Source: an uncultured Sphingomonadaceae bacterium (GTDB lineage Bacteria; Pseudomonadota; Alphaproteobacteria; Sphingomonadales; Sphingomonadaceae). From it: a stretch of DNA of 64,000 nt. How positions within the stretch are numbered: position 1 is the first letter of the stretch; each line of letters opens with the position of its first letter. Shown here piece by piece: positions 1-8,098 of this stretch. Where the stretch lies: assembly GCA_947496865.1 (NCBI GenBank), contig CANMEE010000002.1:186001-250000 (forward strand). The letters run 5' to 3'. Made by a program: the position numbers and the translations under genes. Below the pieces are notes generated by a model. That model saw nothing but the letters and a program-made list of their open reading frames with translations. It was not told the DNA's origin and searched no databases.

Positions 1-1
1 T

Positions 2-334
2 CGGTTGCTCGGAACGAGTGGAACGGTAACAACGCTTGCGAGCCTGCATCTTAAACTCCCTCATTATGACCGCAAAGTCATTGACGGTTTGATTGTCCCG
101 GCGGATTCAATGCGAGACATTAGTGCAATGCTCGCAGCATGTTCACCGGACGAGCGCGCAGCGATTCCCTGTATCGGCAAAGAGCGTGCTGACTTGGTTG
201 TTGGCGGCTGCGCGATACTTGATTCCATTCTCGACATCTGGCCAGCCAGTCGTGTCGGTGTGGCCGATCGCGGGATCAGAGAAGGCATATTGCGGTCGCT
301 GATGTCATCTAACGAACGAAAGCGCCGATCATGA
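2..334 (+). CDS. Ppx/GppA family phosphatase, C-terminal part (cut by left edge)
   Basis: The reading frame is open through the left edge, so only about the last 110 residues are present. Early in the fragment lies a GTSGTVTTLA segment, the conserved glycine/threonine phosphate-binding stretch of the ASKHA-fold exopolyphosphatase/guanosine pentaphosphate phosphatase family. Near the end, VGVADRGIREGIL matches the family's closing motif. Such enzymes hydrolyse polyphosphate or pppGpp in the cytoplasm. rlmE begins 13 bp after the stop on the same strand, a pairing common in sphingomonads that suggests co-transcription. With the N-terminal half missing, Ppx cannot be separated from GppA. Confidence 0.85.
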   Translation, partial: RLLGTSGTVTTLASLHLKLPHYDRKVIDGLIVPADSMRDISAMLAACSPDERAAIPCIGKERADLVVGGCAILDSILDIWPASRVGVADRGIREGILRSLMSSNERKRRS

Positions 335-347
335 ACAGGGCAGCAAT

Positions 348-1022
348 ATGAGTAGAGGCAGATCAGGACAAAGAGAGCGAGTGAAGACCGCCAAAGGTCG
401 GAAAATCGGGTCTACGCGTTGGTTGGAGCGGCAACTGAATGATCCTTATGTCAAACAGGCAAAGGCCGACGGCTATCGTTCGCGAGCGGCTTACAAGATA
501 TTGGAGCTGGACGAACGCTTTAAATTTGTTCGTAAAGCCAAAGCGGTGGTCGATTTGGGTATAGCGCCGGGCGGCTGGGCACAGGTCATCCGCAAATTTG
601 TTCCGAAAGCAAAGATCGTTGGGATCGATATATTGCCGGTAGATGCCATTGAAGGCGTCACGATTTTTGAAATGGATTTCATGGATGACAGCGCGCCAGA
701 TAAGCTAATCGACGCGCTGGGCTGTGCCCCCGATCTCGTTTTGTCGGATATGGCGGCAAATACCGTGGGACATCAACAGACGGACCATTTGCGCACTATG
801 GGACTGGTCGAGGCAGGGGCCTATTTTGCAGTCGAAAATTTGCAAGAAGGTGGAGCATTTGTCGCCAAGGTTCTGGCTGGTGGAACAGATAATGATCTGC
901 TTGCCTTGCTTAAAAAGCATTTCAAAACGGTGAAACATGCGAAACCGCCTGCAAGCCGCAAAGGGTCTTCCGAATGGTATGTCGTCGCACAAGGCTTCAA
1001 AGGGCGGCCGGAAAGCGAATAA
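348..1022 (+). CDS. rlmE: 23S rRNA (uridine(2552)-2'-O)-methyltransferase RlmE (FtsJ/RrmJ)
   Basis: 224 residues, the usual RlmE length plus a short basic N-terminal tail (about residues 1-30) that probably helps RNA binding. The SAM-binding loop VVDLGIAPGGWAQV lies at about 67-80. The K-D-K-E catalytic tetrad of the FtsJ family is visible: K50 in AAYK, D134 in LSDMAAN, K174 in VAKVL and E209 in SSEW. The enzyme 2'-O-methylates U2552 in the A loop of 23S rRNA late in 50S assembly. It follows the Ppx/GppA gene by 13 bp and converges on the DsbA-like gene, with 33 bp between the stops. Confidence 0.95.
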   Translation: MSRGRSGQRERVKTAKGRKIGSTRWLERQLNDPYVKQAKADGYRSRAAYKILELDERFKFVRKAKAVVDLGIAPGGWAQVIRKFVPKAKIVGIDILPVDAIEGVTIFEMDFMDDSAPDKLIDALGCAPDLVLSDMAANTVGHQQTDHLRTMGLVEAGAYFAVENLQEGGAFVAKVLAGGTDNDLLALLKKHFKTVKHAKPPASRKGSSEWYVVAQGFKGRPESE

Positions 1023-1055
1023 ATCCCGGTTGGCGATTGCCGCCTGAGGCTAAAG

Positions 1056-1838
1056 TTATTTTGACCCGCGGGCCTTTGCGATCATCTGTTTCAAGCCATC
1101 ATAGCCGATTGCCCCGACTTCGGTTTGGTTGCCGACCACAAAGGCCGGCGTTCCGGTGAATTGCAATTTGCGCGCTATTTCGATGTTATTTTGCAGCTCT
1201 TTTTGGGCTTCCGGCGTCGCCATAAATTTACGCGCGGCGGTCATGTCGATGCCTACCTCCTTTGCGGCATTTTCGATTGTGGAAGGGGTAGGCCGTCCGG
1301 TTGCGAACATGGTTTTATGAAAGGCAAAATACTTACCCTGCTTGGCCGCGGCCAGCGCCATCAGCGCCGCATCGTTGCTAGCTTCACTTAGGATAGGAAG
1401 CTCGCGGAACACCACTTTGATATTCTTGTCTTCTTTCAAGATTCTGCCGATATCTGCCGTGGTCTGTTTGCAATATGGGCAAGCAAAGTCTGAATATTCG
1501 ACCACAATAACATCGCCATTCGGATTGCCGGCAAATGCGGCGCCAGCAAACGGTGCTTCAATGTCTTTCCGAATTTCGTTAATCGCCTGCGCCTTTTGCC
1601 GGGTTTGTAATATCTCGACGGCTTCAGGAATGATTTCGGGATTTTTGAGAATATAGTCGCGGACAATGGCTTCGATCGCTGCTTGTTCCTTGCTATCAAT
1701 ACCTGCTGCTAGGGCCGCTTGTGCAGCATCGTCGCTTGCCGAGATACTACCCATCTGCATGAACCAGACGGCCGCAGCCGCTGCTATGGCCAAACTGCCA
1801 CCTGCCATAATCATCCACTTCCTGTTTGTATTTTCCAC
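1056..1838 (-). CDS. DsbA family thiol:disulfide oxidoreductase, membrane-anchored or periplasmic
   Basis: Thioredoxin-fold protein of about 260 residues with a CPYC active site (in FACPYCKQT) and the conserved cis-proline loop (TGTPAFVVG) near the end. The order is a basic N-terminus, one hydrophobic signal/anchor segment, a helical region like the ScsC/Com1-type DsbA N-domain (KEQAAIEAIVRDYIL), then the catalytic domain. The start is uncertain. A GTG at 1838 gives a positively charged N-terminus before the hydrophobic stretch; an ATG at 1814 has an AGGA upstream; an earlier GTG lies at 1886. It sits about 100 bp downstream of the M48 protease gene on the same strand, so the two probably share a transcript serving envelope protein quality control. 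Confidence 0.9.
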   Translation of the reverse strand: MENTNRKWMIMAGGSLAIAAAAAVWFMQMGSISASDDAAQAALAAGIDSKEQAAIEAIVRDYILKNPEIIPEAVEILQTRQKAQAINEIRKDIEAPFAGAAFAGNPNGDVIVVEYSDFACPYCKQTTADIGRILKEDKNIKVVFRELPILSEASNDAALMALAAAKQGKYFAFHKTMFATGRPTPSTIENAAKEVGIDMTAARKFMATPEAQKELQNNIEIARKLQFTGTPAFVVGNQTEVGAIGYDGLKQMIAKARGSK

Positions 1839-1934
1839 GTTCTTCCAATTCAAAAAACAAAGCTTCCTTGTCGGAGCTTCGTCCACTTGTCCACATTTGT
1901 TACAGATGTTGAACGAATATCGCCTGCCGGATGG

Positions 1935-3338
1935 TTACCGACGGCGTCGGTCTGACCGTTCAAATTCGTTCTTTGCGATTAGAGAAATATCCTGCGCACG
2001 GATCCATTCGGGTGTATTTTCCGGGATGCCTGACATGGCAATTTGCGAGCTCCGGATGGCGCTACCATAGTTGCGTTGTAAGAGCGCGCTTTCTGCCGTT
2101 GCTAATTGCGCCCGTGGAATATCACCTTGCTGGGAATAGACGACGCCCAGCTGATACCAAGCGAAAGGATTTCGGTTATCCTTGACTACAGCGGCTTTCA
2201 GCACGCGCTGCGCTTCTTCAAAATGAGTGTCATCTTCGGTTGCGATTAATGCGTGACCAAAGAGACTGGCGATAAGCGGTTGATTATTCGTCAGCCGTAC
2301 GGCTTTGCGCAGAGAAGCGATTGCTTGTGCCGGTTTGCCGGACTCGAGCAATATCTGTCCGTGCAATTCCAAGAAATAAGGGTCATTTGGCGCATCCTCC
2401 AAAAGGTTGTTCACCTCCAACAAGGCGCGATCAGGATAAGCGCTTTTGTGCCAAGCATAAGCACGGGCATAGCGTGCTGGCACGCTCTGGTCGCTCTCTG
2501 GAAATTTGCGCAGCGTTACAGCCGGTTCGTTGGTAAAGCCCAGCAGTTTCGCCTTCACTCGTTGAAACCGCTCTTCAATATCGGGATTAGCTGGCGTATC
2601 CCATGCGGGATCAGCTTGATAAACATCACGGAGCAGGGACACACGTTCGCCGGACAATGGATGGGTTCGTCCATAGCTATCTTCCTGCGGAATGCCGAGA
2701 CGGAATTCGTAATTTTGTAGCTTTTTGAAAAAATCAATCGAGCCTTTGCCCGTAATACCCGCGCCAGATAAATAGCGTGCACCCGCGCTATCCGCGCTGC
2801 GTTCCTGAATCCGGCTAAAAGCCAGAAATTTGCCCGTCGCGGCCTGTTGGCCCGCCGCCAATATACCGGCACCCGCATCGCCAGCACCAGCGGCAATGGC
2901 CGCGGCGCCCAATATAAGGCTGAGAATGGTAATGCCGGTTGCGGTTTTGATACCTTCGTCAAAGCGGATGATATGACCGCCAGTAATATGACCAAGCTCA
3001 TGTGCCATGATGCCTTGAATTTCAACGGCGCTATCGGCAGCTTCAATGGTACCTGAATAAAAAAACATGCGCTGTCCGCCAGCCACAAAGGCATTGATCT
3101 GGCTGCTGTTGATCAAGATCACTTCGACATCTTTGGCGTCGAGTTCTGACACGGCGACTAAGGGCGCGACCATGTCGCTAAACAACGCCTCGGTTTCTGC
3201 GTCACGAAGAATAGATTGTGCCGCAACGGGTTGTACTGTCACCGCGATCATCGTTAACAAGGCGGTTATCAGCTGCCCTATGCGGGCTAAAGAGAAGCTA
3301 CCCAAGGGCTTGCGAATATTATCATTCGGCGATGACAT
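1935..3338 (-). CDS. Secreted M48 family metalloprotease with TPR repeats (BepA/YfgC-like)
   Basis: 467 residues: a signal sequence at about 20-41 ending VAA-QS, an M48 peptidase domain with the zinc motif HELGH at 113-117, and a C-terminal tetratricopeptide region (about 270-450) with repeats such as NPFAWYQLGVVYSQQGD. This architecture matches BepA-type periplasmic proteases/chaperones that help assemble or clear outer-membrane proteins such as LptD. The start has a good ribosome site (AAGGA about 7 nt upstream of the ATG). The gene lies downstream of rne but is separated from it by a strong hairpin at 3429-3460; the DsbA-like gene follows. Role in outer-membrane quality control is inferred from family. 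Confidence 0.93.
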   Translation of the reverse strand: MSSPNDNIRKPLGSFSLARIGQLITALLTMIAVTVQPVAAQSILRDAETEALFSDMVAPLVAVSELDAKDVEVILINSSQINAFVAGGQRMFFYSGTIEAADSAVEIQGIMAHELGHITGGHIIRFDEGIKTATGITILSLILGAAAIAAGAGDAGAGILAAGQQAATGKFLAFSRIQERSADSAGARYLSGAGITGKGSIDFFKKLQNYEFRLGIPQEDSYGRTHPLSGERVSLLRDVYQADPAWDTPANPDIEERFQRVKAKLLGFTNEPAVTLRKFPESDQSVPARYARAYAWHKSAYPDRALLEVNNLLEDAPNDPYFLELHGQILLESGKPAQAIASLRKAVRLTNNQPLIASLFGHALIATEDDTHFEEAQRVLKAAVVKDNRNPFAWYQLGVVYSQQGDIPRAQLATAESALLQRNYGSAIRSSQIAMSGIPENTPEWIRAQDISLIAKNEFERSDRRRR

Positions 3339-3428
3339 AGATTTCCTTTGGAATTTCCTCTTAATAAAATTCTTGCGAATATACCTTCCTATTGGCCAAG
3401 CTAGGCTGAACGTCCGATGAAATAGTAA

Positions 3429-3460
3429 CCGGTTTCCGCACCGCGAGGCACGGAAACCGG
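3429..3460 (-). terminator. Hairpin terminator after rne
   Basis: Perfect 10-bp inverted repeat, CCGGTTTCCG at 3429-3438 and CGGAAACCGG at 3451-3460, with a 12-nt loop. It lies 11 bp past the rne stop and about 90 bp ahead of the protease start. On the minus strand it is followed by a weak T-rich stretch, so it is either a modest intrinsic terminator or a 3' mRNA stabiliser. Confidence 0.7.
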
Positions 3461-3470
3461 AACATCTATA

Positions 3471-6176
3471 TCAACCAAAGGTGCGTTGCCACCAGCCGCC
3501 GCGGGGTTGAGCGGTTTTCTCTGAACCGATATCTTTCGCAGTGTCTTTTGGCGTATTCTTAGCCACTTCTTCCGTCACTTTTTTAGCGGCTGGCTTTTTA
3601 GCAACTGCCTTCTTAGGAGTAGACTTAGCAGCAGATTTCGTGACCGGTTTCTCGGAAGTGTCCGTGTCAGCAGCATCGGCTTTCTTGGCTCTTGATCGCG
3701 GCGCCTTTTTGGCTGCCGGTTTTTCAGCTTTTGCTGCATCAGCGGTTTCGGTTGAACCATCCACTGTTTCAGAAGCCGCTTTCGCTTTGCGCGGAGCGCG
3801 GCGGCGTTTCGGCTTTTCTTCGGCCTGTTCTGCTGCCCCTTTGCCTGCTGCTGGCGCATCTTCAGATGCTGCAGTGGGCGGGTCGACTTTCTTGCGCGAA
3901 CGACTTGCCCTTTTCGGCTTTTCTGCTGGTTCCGCAGCATCATCAGAGTTGGTTTCTACCGGTGGTGCTTCCGTGCCTTCTACAGCAGCCGCTTCATTAC
4001 CAGCTGGTTTGCGGTTGCGTCCGCCACGTGAACGGCGTGGTTTTGGCTTGTCGCCATCATCATTACTGGTTTGCTCTGAGGCTTCTGTCTCGGAGACATC
4101 TCCTGACTGATGATCGCCCTCGCGACTATCGGCGTCCCGAGCTTCGTTGTTACGATCAGCACCGCGTCCACGTCGTCCGCGTCGACGGCGACGCTTGCGT
4201 GGACGCTCTTCGGTTTCTTCTTCTTCCCGTTCCGCGACATCGACAATCTCATCTTCGTCGTCTTCGTCTATAATGGGTTCGAATTTTGGAGCATTTTTGG
4301 GTGGACCGCCAGAGCCTTTGACTTCCATGCGGGCACCTTCAATTTCACCGTCCGGTGTGATTGCAATCGAAACACCATAGCGTTTTTCGATGTCATCGAT
4401 TTCATGCCGTTTACTATTCAACACATAAATAGTCGCTTCCTGACTAGCGGTAAGCGTGATCTGGCTGGCTTTGCCTTTCGCAGCTTCTTCCTCAAGCAAT
4501 CTTAGTGCTGAAAGCGCGGAAGACGAGGCAGTACGGACAAGTCCTGTGCCTTCGCAATGCGGACAGACTTTGGTTGATGCTTCCAAAACCCCGGTACGCA
4601 AACGTTGGCGGCTCATTTCTAGCAAGCCAAAGCTTGAGATACGGCCAACTTGGATGCGCGCGCGATCGTTTTTCAACGCATCGCGCATTGCTCGTTCGAC
4701 TTTACGGATATTACCATGGCGGTCCATGTCGATGAAATCGATTACTACCAAGCCAGCCATATCGCGCAGACGCAATTGGCGAGCAATTTCTGCTGCCGCC
4801 TCAAGGTTGGTTTTTACGGCAGTGGCTTCGATGCCATGTTCCCGCGTAGACCGGCCCGAGTTAATATCGATCGACACCAATGCCTCAGTCGGATTGATTA
4901 CAAGATAACCGCCCGATTTTAGCTGTACCTCAGGTTGATACATAGCCGAAAGCTGGTCTTCGACGCCATAGCGTTGAAACAGCGATACCGGGTCGGCATA
5001 GCTTTTGACCCGGCGGCTGTGGCTCGGCATCAGCAATTTCATGAAGTTCTTGGCGGCAGCATAACCATCGACGCCCTCGACCAATACTTCTTCAATCTCA
5101 CGATTGTAAATATCGCGTATGGCGCGTTTGATCAGATCACTATCGCTATGGATCAATTTGGGCGCCACCGCACCTAAGGTATTTTCCCGAACTTCATCCC
5201 AGAGCCGCGCCAAATAATCAAAGTCGCGTTTAATTTCTGGTTTGGTGCGGGACAGCCCTGCGGTCCGCACGATACAGCCCATTGTGTTAGGCAGATTGAG
5301 GTCAGCTATGATGGTCTTCAACCGCTTGCGATCACCGGCATTGTTGATTTTCCGGCTGATACCGCCGCCATGGGACGTGTTCGGCATAAGCACGCAATAA
5401 CGGCCAGCAAGGCTCAGATAGCTGGTGAGAGCTGCGCCCTTATTACCGCGTTCTTCCTTGACGACTTGCACCAAGACGACCTGACGACGTTGGATAACGT
5501 CTTGAATTTTGTAACGTTTGCGCAGTGCCATACGTTTCTGGCGGGCTTGGTCGCTCGCTTTGGCTACATTGCCTTTGCCGCCACGGCCACCGCGTCCACG
5601 ATTACGGCCTTTGCCGCGTCCGCCGCGGCTATTCGGTTTGGCATCATCTTTTGCTGACTCTTCATCCGACGCATTATCATCATTATTGTCTTCATCGTCG
5701 TCGTCATCATCGCTGGCGTCTTCGGCGGGTACTTCACCTTCGGTGACGTCAATAGTATCAACGCTTTCGTCTTTTTCGACATCCTCTACGCCGTCATCTA
5801 GTTCTTCAGTTGCTTCAGAAGCGATAACGTCTGCCGGTCCCTCGCCATCTTCTTCTTCGCGCTCGCGTAATTGAGCTTCTTCTGCAGCATGCTCCGCCTC
5901 TTCGGCAAGCAGGCGTTCGCGATCTTCTTTTGGAATTTGATAATAGTCAGGATGGATTTCACTAAAGGCCAAAAAGCCGTGGCGATTACCGCCGTAATCC
6001 ACGAATGCGGCTTGGAGCGAGGGTTCTACTCGCGTCACTTTTGCTAGATATATATTGCCTTTTAACTGTTTATGTTCCGAAGATTCGAAGTCGAATTCTT
6101 CAATTTTGTTCCCTTTTACGACTGCCACTCGGGTTTCTTCCTGGTGGCGCGCGTCGATTAACATGCGCGTTGTCAT
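3471..6176 (-). CDS. rne: Ribonuclease E/G family, RNase E
   Basis: About 901 residues. Order: S1 RNA-binding domain (about 35-240) interrupted at about 90-218 by a low-complexity insert that is first acidic (runs of D and E) then basic (RGGRGK-type); the catalytic core with magnesium-binding aspartates D437 (in VSIDINSGR) and D480 (in VVIDFIDMD); the Zn-link CPHC at 538-541; and a long lysine/alanine-rich disordered tail, the probable degradosome scaffold and RNA-binding arm. The enzyme starts mRNA decay and processes rRNA and tRNA. I place the start at ATG 6176, which has AGGAG 8 nt upstream and gives the family N-terminus MTTRMLIDAR; a longer frame opens at 6194. Long antisense reading frames over the tail come from composition bias. 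Confidence 0.96.
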   Translation of the reverse strand: MTTRMLIDARHQEETRVAVVKGNKIEEFDFESSEHKQLKGNIYLAKVTRVEPSLQAAFVDYGGNRHGFLAFSEIHPDYYQIPKEDRERLLAEEAEHAAEEAQLREREEEDGEGPADVIASEATEELDDGVEDVEKDESVDTIDVTEGEVPAEDASDDDDDDEDNNDDNASDEESAKDDAKPNSRGGRGKGRNRGRGGRGGKGNVAKASDQARQKRMALRKRYKIQDVIQRRQVVLVQVVKEERGNKGAALTSYLSLAGRYCVLMPNTSHGGGISRKINNAGDRKRLKTIIADLNLPNTMGCIVRTAGLSRTKPEIKRDFDYLARLWDEVRENTLGAVAPKLIHSDSDLIKRAIRDIYNREIEEVLVEGVDGYAAAKNFMKLLMPSHSRRVKSYADPVSLFQRYGVEDQLSAMYQPEVQLKSGGYLVINPTEALVSIDINSGRSTREHGIEATAVKTNLEAAAEIARQLRLRDMAGLVVIDFIDMDRHGNIRKVERAMRDALKNDRARIQVGRISSFGLLEMSRQRLRTGVLEASTKVCPHCEGTGLVRTASSSALSALRLLEEEAAKGKASQITLTASQEATIYVLNSKRHEIDDIEKRYGVSIAITPDGEIEGARMEVKGSGGPPKNAPKFEPIIDEDDEDEIVDVAEREEEETEERPRKRRRRRGRRGRGADRNNEARDADSREGDHQSGDVSETEASEQTSNDDGDKPKPRRSRGGRNRKPAGNEAAAVEGTEAPPVETNSDDAAEPAEKPKRASRSRKKVDPPTAASEDAPAAGKGAAEQAEEKPKRRRAPRKAKAASETVDGSTETADAAKAEKPAAKKAPRSRAKKADAADTDTSEKPVTKSAAKSTPKKAVAKKPAAKKVTEEVAKNTPKDTAKDIGSEKTAQPRGGWWQRTFG

Positions 6177-6711
6177 TAAATATACTCCTGGCATGATGCG
6201 GCGGGAATGCTCCCGGCGGGACCATGCAATGTAAAAGGGATGACGTCTTCTTGCGCGCTGCCGAAATAGGGGGAGCGGGCGGCGTCATCCGGTTAAGTTC
6301 AAATAGTTTTGAAAAAAATGTGTCTGCAACAAATGCATGGCCCGGGCCGTTAGCCAGGGTCTTTCCGTCCATAAAAACAATTCCCTGTGGAAGAGTTTCG
6401 GAGCCGGAGATGTCATGCCTCATGTCGCTTCAACCTGTATGAGCTGGATAGAAATCCAGCTTAGCTTGTGCCATTGCGAGAAATTCTCGAACAACACAGG
6501 TGGGGTGCTAGCACTGCAATAGCAAATCGGCAACACAAACTATCGCCGGATCGGACTACTATTTTTCTTCCGTCATCGGATCGCTGCTGGACTCGATTAG
6601 AACAGGGTAAACCGGCCGTTAACCAACTCATTTTACGCGAGATTACGATTACATCCTTAATAGAGTTTTCACCGCGATTTGCGGCGAAAAACTAGGGGTG
6701 TTGTAGCCGAG
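6177..6711. other. Long intergenic region between divergent rne and amidase genes
   Basis: About 535 bp without a convincing gene. It must carry the leftward rne promoter and leader and the rightward amidase promoter. The rne ribosome site AGGAG lies just above the ATG. A compact perfect hairpin, AGCTGGAT at 6442-6449 and ATCCAGCT at 6454-6461 with the loop agaa, is the clearest structure. Short reading frames here have no start signals or recognisable products. Confidence 0.6.
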
Positions 6712-7956
6712 ATGAATTTTAACTGGACCGAGATGGCAGGCGCATTGCATAAGACCGCTATGCCTTTCGCAGCAATATTAGCTTCTTCGCTATTGACCCT
6801 AAGCTCTGCAAATGCGGGATCTGTTAGCCGCATAGATAGCAATGATGGCCAAATCACCGTTTCTTTTGATGGGCTCGTTGAAGGCGCATCAACCTTCTCT
6901 TTGGTCGGTCCGGACCGAATTGCTGTCGATATTAAAGGTGGTAAGGCTGGCCATGGCGGCCGCGCCACCGGAATGGTCAAATCTGTTCGGCAGGGGCAAT
7001 ATGACCCCAATACCGCAAGGATTGTTTTTGATCTGGATCGGCCAGCGGTTATCACTGGTGGTGGTTTTTCTGCTGATGGCAAAAGCTTAAAGCTGAGCCT
7101 CCGGTCTGTTGGTGGTCATGTGGCCGGGAAAGGCCGTAAGTCTTTTTTGCCACCAACTAAGTTTCGTGCAGAACCGCCGAAAAACAGTTATAGTGTGAAA
7201 GTCCCGCTCGGGAAGCCTCAGGACAATGTGGCTTTGCCGAAAATTAGCGGCCCGAAGGACAAAAGTCGCCCTTTGGTCGTTATTGATGCCGGGCATGGCG
7301 GACATGATCCTGGCGCCATTTCGCCTCACGGTAGTCAACGCGAGAAGAATATTACGCTCGCTATCTCGCGGGCTGTTCGTGACCAGCTGGTCGCCAGCGG
7401 ACGCGTGCGGGTTGCGATGACCCGCGACTCCGATAAATATCTCGTGCTTCAGGAACGCTATGGTATTGCGCGGCGGCTGGATGCTGATCTATTTATCTCC
7501 ATTCATGCTGATTCTGCGGGGAACCAGTCCGCCGCGGGCGCAACCGTCTACACACTGTCTGAGGTTGCTTCTGATCGGGAAGCCGCCAAATTGGCAGCAC
7601 GTGAGAATCGGGCGAACATTATCAATGGCGTCAATCTCGGCGGCGCTAATCAGGATGTATCCTCTATCTTGATCGATTTAACGCAGCGTGAGACGATGAA
7701 CGTATCTGCAGATTTTGCCAAATTGCTAATCCGTGAAGGCGAGCGGATGATCAAATTTCGGACCAACCCGCATCGATTTGCATCTTTGGTTGTGCTGAAA
7801 GCGCCGGATACGCCTTCGGTTTTGTTTGAAAGCGGCTATCTGACCAACAAAGAAGATGTTGCATTGTTGAGCTCTCGTGCGGGGCAATCAAAAGTCGCGA
7901 TCGGCATCGCGAATGCGATTGAAGCGCATTTCGCTCGGAAATTGGCGCAACGGTAG
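6712..7956 (+). CDS. N-acetylmuramoyl-L-alanine amidase (AmiC-type: AMIN + Amidase_3)
   Basis: 414 residues from the ATG at 6712 (AGGGG upstream; a TTG at 6679 would add 11 residues). It has a signal peptide ending about SANA-GS, an N-terminal AMIN domain (about 38-150) that localises amidases to septal peptidoglycan, a linker, and the Amidase_3 zinc domain. Zinc and catalytic residues are visible: H195 in DAGHGGHDPG, the glutamate in REKNITLAIS, H265 in SIHADS and E373 in FESGYLTNK. It cleaves the amide bond between N-acetylmuramic acid and the stem peptide in the periplasm for daughter-cell separation. The PBP1A gene follows 142 bp downstream, and the pair is common in alphaproteobacteria. 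Confidence 0.95.
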   Translation: MNFNWTEMAGALHKTAMPFAAILASSLLTLSSANAGSVSRIDSNDGQITVSFDGLVEGASTFSLVGPDRIAVDIKGGKAGHGGRATGMVKSVRQGQYDPNTARIVFDLDRPAVITGGGFSADGKSLKLSLRSVGGHVAGKGRKSFLPPTKFRAEPPKNSYSVKVPLGKPQDNVALPKISGPKDKSRPLVVIDAGHGGHDPGAISPHGSQREKNITLAISRAVRDQLVASGRVRVAMTRDSDKYLVLQERYGIARRLDADLFISIHADSAGNQSAAGATVYTLSEVASDREAAKLAARENRANIINGVNLGGANQDVSSILIDLTQRETMNVSADFAKLLIREGERMIKFRTNPHRFASLVVLKAPDTPSVLFESGYLTNKEDVALLSSRAGQSKVAIGIANAIEAHFARKLAQR

Positions 7957-8098
7957 TTGCCCATCTGTTTTCAATCATATGTTCGGAAGGCTTTGAGCGC
8001 AGTAACTTTGCCGCCGCTCTTGTCCCATGTCGAACCAATGTAATTTTTCGTCGATATTCGCTGGAAAATGCTTCTGATAGTGCTAGATAGCGCAGCAT

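Noticed and set aside
3541-4110. Long open frames antisense to the rne tail and insert (also 5518-5874)
   Set aside because: They mirror the Lys/Ala/Glu-rich and Asp-rich codons of RNase E, translate into low-complexity Ala/Ser/Leu strings, and have no start signals.
6100-6423. 107-residue leftward frame upstream of rne
   Set aside because: It overlaps the rne start in another frame, lacks a ribosome site and has no recognisable features.
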